Source of the DNA: Glandiceps talaboti
Lineage: Eukaryota; Hemichordata; Enteropneusta; Spengelidae
Direction of reading: 5' to 3'
NCBI RefSeq assembly: GCF_964340395.1
Contig: NC_135556.1
Location: 27,461,466 to 27,525,465, forward strand
Length of the DNA: 64,000 bases
Within the stretch, counting starts at the first letter, position 1, and the number at the start of each line of letters is the position of its first letter. The notes under the pieces are model-generated. The model made no database searches and had not been told where the DNA came from. It was given only the letters and a program-made list of their open reading frames with translations. Shown here one piece after another: positions 36,414 to 48,430 of the stretch. The position numbers were made by a program, and so were the translations under genes.

Positions 36414-37733
36414 ATTGAGTGTATTTATTATCTAGCTTTTACCCATTTATGTAGATGATAAGTTAAAAATACAATGATACCCCAAGTGATGACAACAATC
36501 ACATGTAAGTGCCTATAAATGAACACAAAGTGAAACCCCAGTCATTTTTACCGCAATGATGAATTGTGATATGAAAGGCATGTTTTAGACAATGTAACGT
36601 CATCTTGATGAAGTAAGTCTGTATGGAAAGTTTTTAAGAACAGTAGAGCCAGTAACTTTTGAACCCATACAGTGTATCTGTGCATGGAGGTATAAGGAGT
36701 CTCCCCTTCTACCTCCATGATCTGTGCATGTGTACTCAAGTTACACATAAAATTTAAATATACTAAATACATGTGAATAATCATATAAACATTAAAGCAT
36801 AGACCCTAGGGTCTATGATTAAAGCACTCTTTCTTGTCTGTGATTAAAGTGACATGAGTTGCTAAGGTTGTTAGTTAATGTAGGGAACTCTCTATTGTGC
36901 ATCCAATACTAGATCTACTGTTCTTGAGATACACCATCTGGACTACAGTACAGCACTAGAATTGCTTTCAGATTGGACTAGCATCTGACTAGCTGTAGCA
37001 CCAAGCTAGCATTGGCACCTCGATCTCCACCATATGTTAGAAGCTGTGAGGGTTAATACCCACACTAGCCGTGCTAGCTTAGTGCTGGGATGGTACTGGC
37101 ACCTGACAAACATGTTAGTAAGTGAAAGGGTCAATGCCTGCACCAACCTGGCGAGCTTAGTGCCCTCACTGGAATACACCTCACCAGCATGAGTTATTAA
37201 CTGGGAGGGTGCCTGCACAAGCACCATATCAATAGGAGGATGGACAGTGTCAAAATCAGGCTGGCGTCAGACTAGCAAATAAGAAATGTCTTCTTGGGCT
37301 GTACTGTATTACAATTTAACTTTTATTAAAGGTACATTACATGCATGACTTGTATGCTATTCTTCAATATTCTCTGTTATTCAACTCATGGAAACATAAC
37401 ACTGACATATGATGCCATTTGCACAGTGACTCAGACCTTGCATGATGTCAGTAGTGTTCCTGGCCAAATGCAGACAAATATTGGAGGATACTGTGTAGTT
37501 TAATCTTGTGGCACAATAAGTTTATGAAGTTAAATTTTTATTGAAGACAATGAACACATAGTGTGAGTCTGTGTGCTGTGTGTGCATCTGCATGTGCATG
37601 TCTGTTTCTGTATGCACATCGGTAATATTTGTATACTTTATGTATAATGTGTCTGGAATGTGTATGTCACAGTCATATATAGCTGATTGTATACAGTGTG
37701 TGTGTGTGTGTGTGTACATGTACATTGTATATA
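36414..37733. other. Sequence upstream of ARMH3 coding exon 1
   Basis: No recognisable coding exon. Irregular 'ctagcattggcacct' type repeats at about 36,960-37,250. A TG-rich stretch lies at about 37,565-37,720. Confidence 0.4.
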
Positions 37734-37923
37734 TGATATATTTATATATAATCTCCCGGTATTCCGAATGAGTGCTACGTCATTGAGGACGAATGATTCC
37801 CCTCATGTCGGCCGTATCCCTCCAAGCCTATCAGTTCAGAGGGATACAGACATAGGGGAATCATGAGTCCGAGATGATATACCACGAATGAGAAATACCG
37901 GGAGATTATATATAAATATATCA
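37734..37923. mobile_element. Foldback hairpin (MITE-like), about 190 bp
   Basis: The outer arms are perfect over about 30 bp (TGATATATTTATATATAATC, then TCCCGGTATT). The inner halves remain complementary with mismatches ('gaatgattcccct' against 'aggggaatcat', 'gtatccct' against 'agggatac'), so nearly the whole element can fold into one stem. Confidence 0.85.
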
Positions 37924-38175
37924 TTGACATTGACCCTTTCATACATATACATAGACCCACTATTTTTTTCTATTATGATGACAATTTTTAACTAAAATAA
38001 TCTGAAACTTATGCTGAACGCACATCAATTTTACGAAGTGATGGGGCTTCAGCGCTCAGCTGTTCATTCAGTTTTCAGAATGTAGACGCCATTGTGACAG
38101 CTGCCGTCACTACCACTACTATTAACATATATGTTGAGATCAGTAAAATTACACCACAGACTTTCAGGTAGGGAA

Positions 38176-38564
38176 CAGTGTTGCAGCCAGCCTTTTCAAA
38201 GAGTGGGACATAGTGTCCCGAAACTTTCATTTTTCTGGGTCGTCATACAATTTTTGGGGGACATTATAAAAAAAAGCGCCAATAGCGTTGTAGCACAACT
38301 GTATAGTTTTTCAAAATATTTACCCATATGCTGACCCATGCTAGACATTTGCTGAATGATTATGCAGTTACCTATCCAACCCTGTTGTTATCTATGCAAT
38401 ATACATGATCATTTGGCTGTTGCTATAGGTGTGGTCATGTTGTTAAACATATTTGCATACAATTTTAGTGTGGGTCATCTATGACCCGTCACTTCCAAAA
38501 TTGTGGGTCAGGTCCACAAAATGTGTGTCAAATGACCCCAAAACCCCCTCTGGCTGCAACACTG
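38176..38564. mobile_element. hAT-like MITE with a Rep-A fragment inside
   Basis: Perfect 15-bp inverted ends CAGTGTTGCAGCCAG and CTGGCTGCAACACTG. GGGAAC is found on both outer sides. A Rep-A head and core (about 38,272-38,462) occupy the middle. CAGTG ends are typical of hAT elements. No coding capacity. Confidence 0.75.
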
Positions 38565-38944
38565 GGGAACATTTTGCCAACAACGAGACATTTGTCAAGA
38601 GCAGTGATTACTTCTTTGACATAATATATATACTTTCATCAGAAAAAATGACTGAGAGTGAGAGTGGCATGAATGTTTGTATAGTGACTCAAGGTATATT
38701 GAATAATAATTTTGGATACTAAGGAATAGGTTAACTTCCACGGTGCAGTATATCCATATGTTATCTACTTCTTGTTATAGAGATGTACATGTAGGTAAGA
38801 TATGAAGGGCATGTGGAATTCAAGGACAGAATATGTACTGTATCATGTACATATATAAAAGTCAGTGTGCAGCAGTTTGATGACATCACACTTTGACTTG
38901 TTACCCTACATTGTACTTCATATAATATCTGCTTTCTACATTTT

Positions 38945-39729
38945 TTGTCGCTAGGTACATTTGCATACACTTCTGGAATGTTCATTTAGTTTTCTATTAA
39001 TCCCTGTTGTTATCTTTTCAATATATGCGATTGTGTGACTGTTGCTATGGGCGTGGTCTTGATGCTAGGCACATTTGCATACACTTTATGAATGTTTGTT
39101 CACTTGTCTAAGAATCCCTGTTGTTATCTTTGTGATATACACAATTGTTTGGCTGTTGCTATGGGCATGGTCTTGGTTGCTAGGAAAATCTGCATACATT
39201 TTTGAATATCTACTCACCTATCAGATGATGTTGTTATTTTAGCAAAATATACTGGTATTTGGTTGTTGCTAAGGGCATAGTCATGGTTGCTGGGGCCAAC
39301 TGTGTCAAAATGTTTTGAACAAAATCTGCAGAATATCACTTCTAGTACTTTTTGAGATGTTTTGACAAAAATTTTACACATAATTTGCATATCATGCATG
39401 ACATCATTATATGCTTAATATTTCTTCATCTATACACTAATTAAAGATTTTTAACCAAAAAGACACATTTTTAGCCCTAATTTCCATATTTCTTATGGAA
39501 TCATGTCGTGAACAAATCTAAATTTACACACCCCTAAGAACGTTCCCACCAAAACTTCAGACCAATCTGCAAAGTAAGTTTTTTGACTAAAACAACATTT
39601 TTTGACCCAAATCACATACCTGTGATACAATTATTTTGCTTTAAACAATTTCCCCAACTAGACACCACAAGTAATGTCCCCACCAAATACCAAGGTAATT
39701 GGTCTGGCGGTTTTTGAGTTTAAGTTGTC

Positions 39730-39822
<93 letters not shown>

Positions 39823-39921
39823 ACTCACACACACACACACACACACAGACGGACATACATCGTACCATGCTTATAGCACTACTGAGCCTTACATAAGTAA
39901 CAAGTTCAATTGTGCTAAAAA
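38945..39921 (+). repeat. Rep-A copy with core array and tail
   Basis: Three or four core units, tail modules, a long CA array (39,732-39,847) and the 'caattgtgctaaaaa' end. The head module is missing here. Confidence 0.75.
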
Positions 39922-40469
39922 ACTTATTTTTTATTTGATCTATGAGCCGGGAAAATGCGAATAAAACAAATTGACAAATCAGGACCTTTAAATTGTGTAG
40001 AAACCTGACAATACTACAATGTATCTTGATTCTTCTATCTTAACATTTTAGATCCAAAATCAAAAGATCAAAGGTCAATGTCCAAACAGATAATGACATG
40101 TACATGTCAACTATTATTTAAAAAAATAATGCTTTTTGGGTCTGTTTCAAACTGCAATAGACACTTGTGTCAGGTAGGGAAAGAGATCACATCAATGATC
40201 ATACAGTAATGACGAATGAGCTAGAATACAATTTACAATTATCTAATAATATTCTTGTCTGAAATGTCAGATTTTAAAGTTACATATCAATACTACTAAC
40301 AGTAACTCTGTTTTGTAATTAATTTGTGTAAATAGGTGGAATGAGGATCCACAATAACAACTCACCACAATCTGTTGTTCAACAATATGAAGAGTGACAA
40401 AACAGAATATTTAGTATTGATGTGTTAACCTGCGCCGCGCCCCCCCCCTCACTTTGGCTTTGTTGCCAG

Positions 40470-40690
40470 TCACATATTTTCTGATTCATAATTTGCTTAT
40501 CTATTCATCCCTATAGTTGACTTTGCCATAAATACTGCCATTTGACTGTTACTATGGGCACAGCCATGTTGCCAGGAACATCTAGATGTATTTTCTGATT
40601 CATAACAGGCTTCCCTATTCATCCCTATCTTTGCCATATATACAATGTACCACCATTTCACTGTTGCTATGGTCTAATGGCTCAAACTAA
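40470..40690 (+). repeat. Rep-A core fragment, diverged
   Basis: Two weak core units ('tttgactgttactatgggca', 'ccatttcactgttgctatgg'). Confidence 0.45.
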
Positions 40691-40917
40691 TAATTTTGCA
40701 AATGTCACATTAATACTCAAATGCTTACCAAAATTTTAAGGCAGTCTGGGACAGATTTGTAACAAGTGTCATTAGAATTGAAGTAGTAGTTTTTGAATTA
40801 TTTTACTGTGATTACAGAACATGGAACATAGGTTGCAAAACATAAAACATAGAATGTAGAACGCACAACAGATTAACACAGAACTTTACATTGAACGTAG
40901 AACATGGTTTAGCCTGT

Positions 40918-41812
40918 CCGGATATTTTTGGCCGGTATTCACTCTCAGTCAGAGATCCAAGTGGTCTCACTGACTCTCAAATATGCAAACAATGCATCGG
41001 AATAAATAATGAGATAGTGGACCCTCATTCACTGACAGGCCAACACAGACCCATGCAATAAGGTCATGTATGTGTATAATAGATGTGTATGGTTCAAATA
41101 TGTAATACTAATATGGCATTTATACTTATTTATAGTGAATGAGGATGCAACATCTCAGCATCATTTACGACCCAGAAGTCAACTTTTTGAGAGAAGAGTC
41201 ATCTTTCTTGAGCTGTGCAGTTCAAAAAGTGACTGGAAATCATTTAATAATAATAATAATAATAAGATGATTTGTAATGCGCCTCATCTCCGAAGAGCTT
41301 GAAGCGCAGAGGAAGAGTGGATACAGAAAAAGTTAATGGAAATGTGAATTCAAGGTAATGTGTATTAAATAAAAGGAGAAAGAAAAACAGTTATTAGCAG
41401 TTGAAGAGGTGAGTTTTGAGAGAATGTCTGAAGGTTGACAAAGATTTGGAATGGCGGAGATCAAAAGGGAGGTGGTTCCATGAGGTAGGGCTAATGTAAG
41501 AGAAGGATCTTTCACCAAATGTTTTGGTTGACATCCTTGGAACACAGAGAAGATGAGAATCAGAAGACGAGTGAAGTGGTCTTCAAGGAATGTATTGATG
41601 TAGAAGATCCGTGAGATATTGTGGGCCAATACCTACAAGTTGATTTTGAAGGTTGGAAGAGAAGTATGATGATATATTGACAACTTTACATATTTTACAT
41701 GGAGAAAATCAGTGCCAACTTCAAAAGTTTCGACATCGGTGTTTGATAGCAAGTTTGAGATCACTTGGATCTCTGACTGAGAACGGAGTCATACTAACCA
41801 AATATATCTGAC
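40918..41812. mobile_element. Inverted-repeat element, about 0.9 kb, with a nested repeat
   Basis: Left arm 'ctcagtcagagatccaagtg' (40,944-40,963) matches the reverse complement 'cacttggatctctgactgag' (41,762-41,781), and weaker similarity extends outward about 30 bp. A TAA microsatellite with 'gtaatgcgcctcatctccga' at 41,249-41,315 marks a further nested insertion. No credible protein. Confidence 0.6.
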
Positions 41813-42789
41813 CCCATACTCAAATCAGAGCCTCCTCAGACAACCCATACAGAGGGCACATTCAAGATACCTAACGCAAGCTAACATCTAGCAAAATGTC
41901 TTTTGGGCATACATGTATATGCAACAATTAGGTTCTCCCACAAAATATCAAAATGGCAGTTCATTTGAAAGGAAAGTTTTCTTGTAGTACTAGACGTTCG
42001 AGTATTCATTGTCGACAAGGGCAATTAGGCCAATTGGAACATACCATTGCAGTTTCGTCAGGACATGAGGAAGCCTCGAAAAGCTGTCTTTATTACAACT
42101 TTGTGAACCATTTATCATACTTACTGTTCATACTATCAAAGTGATTTTTGACCTGTGAGCTAGCTTCAAGTGTTGGGTCAACCCACAAGCTGTCAAATAA
42201 TTAACCTTACCAGTATACATTTACATGTATGCCTATAAGTGTTCCTGCTAAGGCTTATTTGCACGCTACTTGCGCAAGGTCCCTGTCTGCTCTGACAGTC
42301 AAATTTTATGTTTTTGCACAATCTTATATCCAAGCATCAAGAATGACACAAAATATATACAAATAAAGTACAATTAATGATTAAATGAAATGTTGTCATA
42401 GAGTTTTATTTTTCTCTATTCAACATCCAAGAGCAGGTAAAAGGTGTTAGTTTCATATTGCAGATAAACATGTGATTTTTGCTACCGGCCTTCGGCAGAA
42501 GGGGGTATAAGAAGGGGGTATACCCCCTTCCAGACCCCGCACCATACAAATGTGGCTGCCATGTCACCCTTTCTATTTTTTCCTTCTCCTTACATTGCTT
42601 GGTCTCAATAGACTTAGAGGGAACACTGATGCCTATACAGCTTTGCACTTGCATGTTTGAATATATACAACACAGTTCTTATGTCCATCTTTGGATCTAA
42701 GTATTATATCTTGATGGGTTGATAATGGTGCTAGTTACTTCCATTGAGAACAAATTATCTTTCTAAAAATATAAGGTACTTTATGCAAA

Positions 42790-43400
42790 TGTTTGTTAAT
42801 GCTCTGGGGTGGAGCTACATGCTTGACAGGTAGGATTTATGGAGTATTGATTGTACACTGACCTATTGGCTTGATGGGTATATAAGTGCCAGTAAGTAGA
42901 CAGAAGGATCCCTAGATGACGGATATCTAATAGTGGTGTTGATAAGTAAGCAATCCATGAGTGAAGTTTGTCAAGGTTTAGTTCATCTATGTCTAAATAT
43001 CTTAGACTTGAATAAGGCTTTGCTTTGAAAGATAGATTCTCACGATTCTCACACCAATGTTGGAGAACATATTCATTACTGAGATTCTTCCAATCCCATG
43101 TATTTCTTGATGGGGTATTAGATGAGATAATGAGAGTAACTTTCTTGCTTCTGTAAACCAACTAGATTTATTTGGAGCTTTCATTGAAATTTGCCTTGTA
43201 AACAGTTTTTATTCCACTGTGGCTTTGTTTTGGCGAATGTTTCCAATTGTGGTAAGAATTCTTATGTGAAGTTTTGCAGTGATTGGCAGTTATTCAATCA
43301 GTAGGTATGGAACTGGGTTACGTAGTGTGGTAGGCAGTGACAAGATTTCTTTACGGTTTTAATATGTAGAATAATTCAAGTTCAGATCTATTGAGGACAT
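42790..43400 (-). mobile_element. Degenerate LINE fragment (C-terminal region)
   Basis: The minus-strand frame at 42,796-43,161 has SSLRYLDIDELNL, then LSTYWHLYTHQANRSVYNQY and NPTCQACSSTPE. This is the pattern of the cysteine-bearing C-terminal segment of many invertebrate LINE proteins. A second frame upstream continues the match (SSWFTEARKL), so at least one frameshift is present. Confidence 0.7.
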
Positions 43401-44643
43401 GATGATATCAAGACTATGAAGTAAGACAGGGTTTACATGCATTTGTACATGTCAATATTATATGAGCTGATGTCCCTGGAGTCAAGCCATTCTTACCAAT
43501 ACCTTGGAGTAAATTATACTGTCAGTATATAATTACTCCAAGCCAATACCACCCAATCCTGAGCCCGTGGCATTAATGAGTGAAGCGTGCTTTTCGTACG
43601 GCTAGTCACATCCCAAGTATGCACGCCACCGATAGCAGTTCAACAGAAAAATGCTACATAACGGATGCTAACGGGGTGTATCTTATTGTAAATGCGTCCC
43701 CTACCTAACCCTGAACACCTATGTACTCTACTGACAGTGACACTGTACCACACTGTCCACAGTGCTATTTATTGACTGACTACATCACATTTGTTTATGG
43801 AAATATTCTAAAATATCAATATTATTACGATGATCATTGTTACATTACCACAAATCTCGAAGCCAGTAACTTACCAGTTCTAAAAAACAAATCTTCGAAG
43901 CAAATGGACACTATGTACATGTTACAGTTAGTAAGTTTCGGACGTTGAACATACATGATATACAGTAATCAGTATACACTGCAAAATGTGCCACATTCAT
44001 TCTTTTTCTGTGGACGTGTGTCAACGTTAGCAATAATGAATGGTTTGCCGGTAACATGGCAATATCCTTGCGTCTATATTATTTTAATCGGCTGAAATGT
44101 GTAAGATCTGTTTACTCACCTTATCACATTCTCATAATTTGAGAAATTTGTATTGTATTAGTTCAGTTCAAGTGATCCCAACGTCCAATATTATTACTGC
44201 TCAAGCTGCCATATTGTATAATTAATCAGCTACGTATTCGACGAAATAATATTTTATATAATCAGCCTACTACAATCAGATTACAAAAAATTAAAAAGAA
44301 AATATTTATATTAATTTTCTTCGAAACACCGGATTGCAGTTTTGGCTGTAATCTATATGTAAGAGTTTAGAACTTACATGCGAAAAGACAGTCTTTAAAA
44401 GTCGTTATCATGTTATGATCGCTAGATGGCGCACTATTAAACTGAAAAAAGGAATCATCAGGAAATCATTGTCCCGTATGTCGCTCACAGGTGTCTGACA
44501 ACTAACATTTGAAGCATACATTTTTATTTTTATTTTCGTTTTGTCAATATTCTTACCTCACTTTGGTTTATTTTGTTGTTTGTTCCTGTATATTTTTTTA
44601 CTCGTCTTTTTAGTAGTGTATGTATGTATTTTACTTTTTCTTA
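43401..44643. other. Low-repeat interval, possible ARMH3 5' end
   Basis: No coding gene recognised. On the minus strand a GTAAGT preceded by TTTTCGCAT occurs at about 44,373-44,387. It could be the donor of a non-coding first exon. Weak evidence only. Confidence 0.25.
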
Positions 44644-45381
44644 GGGACCGGACAGAATTTACGGCAGGGGGGGGGGGGCCTGGGGAGAAATTATCTCTGA
44701 CTTGTTTTTTTTCCTGGCCCCCCCCATCCACTGTGACCAAAATTTCACAGTCCCCCCTTTCAAAAGTATAAAAATTTCATGGCCCCCCCCCCCAAAAAAA
44801 AAGAAAAAAAGTGCACAATATCCTGCCCCCTACAATAACTAAAACGAGTACAATTTTTTTTTGTTACTGTAGCACAACTGTAATATTTCTTTTGGTACTA
44901 CTATTATGTTACTATTTCAGCCCAAACAACTTAGTAGTTGTAGAGGAAGTTTTTTAGAAAACAAAACAAAATAAAACATTTTGACCATACATGTAATCAT
45001 ACACATGTGGTATAATCTTGTGTATTTCCCAACTAGACACCATAAGTAGTCATCACTTAATACCAAGGCATTTGATGTGGTGGTTTTAACTGTCATTCAC
45101 TGATACATACACAGAAACACAGACACAGAGTTAAACACACATTCACATGCGTGATTTGTGAAAAACTGTAGTGGGGACATTTGTGGGGAGTATCTAAGAA
45201 CATCACATCACCTACATAGTGTATCCAAATATCTATTTATACTCATAACACAATAACTATCTAATGTCAGACATTTGTGATGTCATGAAGTGCTAGCAAA
45301 CTAAGGATTTTATGCAGCTTTCACTTTCCTACACCAAATGCATTACCAATACACCTGTAAATGTAAGACATTTGTGACTTC

Positions 45382-45573
45382 ATGTCACTGATGAAAAAAC
45401 ACTTAACACCACGCAGACATCTAAATGCTTTACAATATTTAGTACAGATAGATGCATTTGATGATGCTGAGGAGGGAAATAGTTTAATTTCACTGGTTTT
45501 AGATAGAAAGAAAGACAAGTCTTGCCTCATATCTTCAGACTCTAGTGAGTCTGAGAGTGAAACTCAAGAATAG
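45382..45573 (+). CDS. Small acidic ORF inside the Harbinger-like element
   Basis: 63 residues from an ATG. It starts basic (KKHLTPRRH) and ends in a Ser/Glu-rich acidic tail (SSDSSESESETQE). I do not recognise it. It could be the degraded C-terminus of a transposon-encoded protein or chance. Nothing in the surrounding frame extends it into a transposase. Confidence 0.25.
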   Translation: MSLMKKHLTPRRHLNALQYLVQIDAFDDAEEGNSLISLVLDRKKDKSCLISSDSSESESETQE

Positions 45574-45774
45574 TGTCAAGGAAAGAAATAAAACACCTAT
45601 CTAAATTAATCTGGCCAGACGTTTTTTGTATTTACATTTTTCACCAAAAGGTCACTTTTTAAACACATAAATTACAGGTCCTATGCTAGTATATTACCAT
45701 ATATATATATATTAGGACCTGTAATGTATCCTTGATGGTAATTACACACTGAACCTGTTTCCACAGTGCTAAAA

Positions 45775-45926
45775 TGTATGTATGTATGTATGTATGTATG
45801 TATGTATGTATGTATGTATGTATGTATGTATGTATGTATGTATGTATGTATGTATGTATGTATGTATGTATGTATGTATGTATGTATGTATGTATACATA
45901 TGTGTGTGTGTGTGTGTGTGTGTGTG
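45775..45926. repeat. ATGT tetranucleotide and TG microsatellite
   Basis: About 30 ATGT units then 13 TG units. Long frames on both strands here are repeat artefacts. Confidence 0.97.
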
Positions 45927-46309
45927 AACAACTTGGAGTATATAAGAGTAATTAAGGGTGTATCAAATTAATCTTGAGTAGTGTTTTTATGCTTCACTAA
46001 ATACAAACGTACACACTTCCATTTTAATACATAAATGAAAGTGTAGACATTCAATATTAAAGGCGATATCAAGTGCTATCTCATGCAATGCTAAATTTTC
46101 TAACATATTAATTTTTTTCAATGACAAAATATTTCGCGCCCCCCCCCTTTCAAACCATGAGAATTTTCATGGCCCCCCCTTCAAGCCTCCCATTTTTTTC
46201 ATGGCCCCCCCAATTTCTCCCCAGGCCCCCCCTCTGCCGTAAATTCTGTCCGGTCCCTTAGTGCTGCTCCTAACAATCTTAGTGAGCCCCTGATACAAAA
46301 GGGATGCAA

Positions 46310-46352
<43 letters not shown>

Positions 46353-46659
46353 CTCATATCGTGATTCATAATTACCCTTAGGGACGATCGCACTATGTCA
46401 CACAAGCCCAATAAGCGAACTTCGTTCTATTAGGGGGAAGGAGGTCTGGTGTTAATGGGATTGCTGGACTTCATTTTCGCAGTTCTAACCAGATTTAATT
46501 TTCGACGGAAAACTTTCAGTCCTTGAATGATAACAGCTTTGTATTTACTGGGTGACTCTAAAACGAATGACAGCATGTAAACAGTGGAATGACACCCTGT
46601 TGTGTGAATGTAGACAATAACATGTGGTTTTTACATCACGTTTGATATCCAATGGATGA

Positions 46660-47095
46660 AGATACTGGGCTGATAGAGCAAAAATGATGTAGGCTTGGTG
46701 TTTCACTTATGGGACATTACGTTTTTGACACAAAGATAGACATATGTTAAGTCTAGACTAACAATACCAGAGGCACAATAAACACAGCAGGACCCTTTGC
46801 CAAATCACTTTCAACACTGATGAGCATTGCTATTCTTTCACGGTGCAGTAGAAACAGGCTTATAATGAAAACATTACACATGGACTCGATGATTTCAATG
46901 ACTGTAATTGTTTATTTTCTAACTGATAATCAACATTTCAACTTGACTACTTCTACATCCCCACTGTGCACGACACCTAGTATGTAATTGTTTCTTTTGC
47001 ATTAAAAGTTGTCTGAGGGTGTGTAATAAATGTCATGTTGCATGAGTGAAACACCAAGCCTACATCATTTTAGCTGTAAGAGTGTCAGCTCTACA
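46660..47095. mobile_element. MITE-like element with 27-bp perfect inverted repeats
   Basis: The 27-bp segment at 46,681-46,707 (core ATGATGTAGGCTTGGTGTTT) is exactly reverse-complemented at 47,045-47,071, and imperfect pairing extends outward on both sides. The loop is about 340 bp, non-coding. Confidence 0.75.
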
Positions 47096-47132
47096 ATAGG
47101 ATTCAATTAGGGCGAACACATGTATGGTGAAG

Positions 47133-47136
<4 letters not shown>

Positions 47137-47215
<79 letters not shown>

Positions 47216-47232
47216 TGTGTGTGTGTGTGTGT
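47137..47232. repeat. Compound GT / GTGC microsatellite
   Basis: GT units, then about ten GTGC units, then GT again, ending in a G-run. Confidence 0.95.
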
Positions 47233-47984
47233 GGGGGGGGGTGTCATCGTTAGTTCCGATAGATGATGGGTGATAATTGAAACCTAAATCTGTAATAGAC
47301 GTTTAAGGTGGTAAATGTCCAAGGGACAATGCTGTTGTCTACTGTCAGGACAATGATGTGTGCAGGGAATAAAGTGACTCACTCATGAACACATTGAAAC
47401 GGAATGAGACAAGGGAGAGGATTTTAGAATGATGAATACATATCCAATGGTCTCATGAAACTACTTGGTGCAATGTAGGCATGAAGATATAAATATGAAC
47501 TAAAGTAGTGTAAATAGTATTAGTTATGTTTAATAGTGCCAGGTACTAGGAGCTGAAACTATCTGTTAATTTAACGGGAAAGTTCTGCAAACAGTACAGA
47601 CACTGATGAGATAGAGATAGAACAGTTAGAGGTGGCAGGTGGCTATGGTGGGTCAAAGTTCGTAAAACTAAATGAGTGGGGGGGGGGGCTTAGTAGTGAT
47701 GATATATAAAAAAAACTGGAGACAGTAATATATAGGTGGTAGAGAAAGGAAGGATGGCGATAACAACCGAGGAAGAAGAAAAACAAGAAAGTAAATATTA
47801 AGAAAGTGATAACTGTGAAGCTAGGCGAAGATAATGCATAAATAACATATATAAATAACTATACATCGTTGTGCAGCAATTTTTGCACCCAGGGTGCATA
47901 TTCCAAGGAAAGCACTTACTTGTACTGATACAAACTATTCATTCATAATGAACAAATTAACAGTTTCTATAATGACATTACATC
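47233..47984. other. Unassigned interval
   Basis: No gene or repeat family recognised. A G-run lies at 47,678-47,687. Confidence 0.4.
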
Positions 47985-48430
47985 TCCATTAAAGCTTGCC
48001 ACAGAAAAGGCTGTTCCACCTTCGGCTAATTCCAACAAACACACCGTACCGGGTTGGAATACACTAGTTACGGATCACTATGAGAAGGCTCACACAGAAT
48101 TCTTGATCCGGAGAGAAAATGGGTCTCATAAATATGGCCCGTTCTTTGAATTAACGAGGAAATCTCGCAATTTAAAAGGCAGCTTTCTCACTGTAGAAAA
48201 GCATAAAGTTACCTAAGAGCAAATGCTCTAGCACACAATCTGAATAATGACCCAAAGTCTTATTGGCAGCAAGTTTCTACACATAAAAATAAAGTACCAG
48301 CGCCTTCATCTGTGGCTGGCTTCTCCGGCGATTCAAATGTGGAAAGAACACTACGAGGCTATTTTGATATGAACTGGCAAAGCCTTTACACTTGTTATCC
48401 CAAACAATCAATTCTGCGATGACACGCGTG
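47985..48430 (+). mobile_element. Degenerate LINE fragment (region before the reverse transcriptase)
   Basis: Plus-strand peptides in shifted frames resemble the linker between endonuclease and reverse transcriptase of invertebrate LINEs: PGWNTLVTDHYEKAHTEFLI, GPFFELTRKSRN, RANALAHNLNNDPKSYWQQV, GYFDMNWQSLY. At least two frame breaks. Confidence 0.65.

Larger units (their letters stand above)
44644..46257. mobile_element. Harbinger-like non-autonomous DNA transposon, 1.6 kb
   Basis: Terminal inverted repeat GGGACCGGACAGAATTTACG on the left, with its complement at the right end. TTA directly flanks both ends (44,641-44,643 and 46,258-46,260). A GGG start with a TTA duplication is the PIF/Harbinger signature. 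Subterminal C-runs and 'ttcatggcccccc' repeats lie inside both ends. The interior holds a Rep-A scrap (44,866-45,110), a small acidic ORF and ATGT/TG microsatellites. Confidence 0.75.

Noticed and set aside
39674-39964. Histidine/threonine-rich frames
   Set aside because: CA microsatellite inside a Rep-A tail.
42479-42700. Opposing frames across 'ctaccggccttcggcagaag'
   Set aside because: GC-rich palindromic repeat-like segment; neither peptide resembles a known family or has splice signals.
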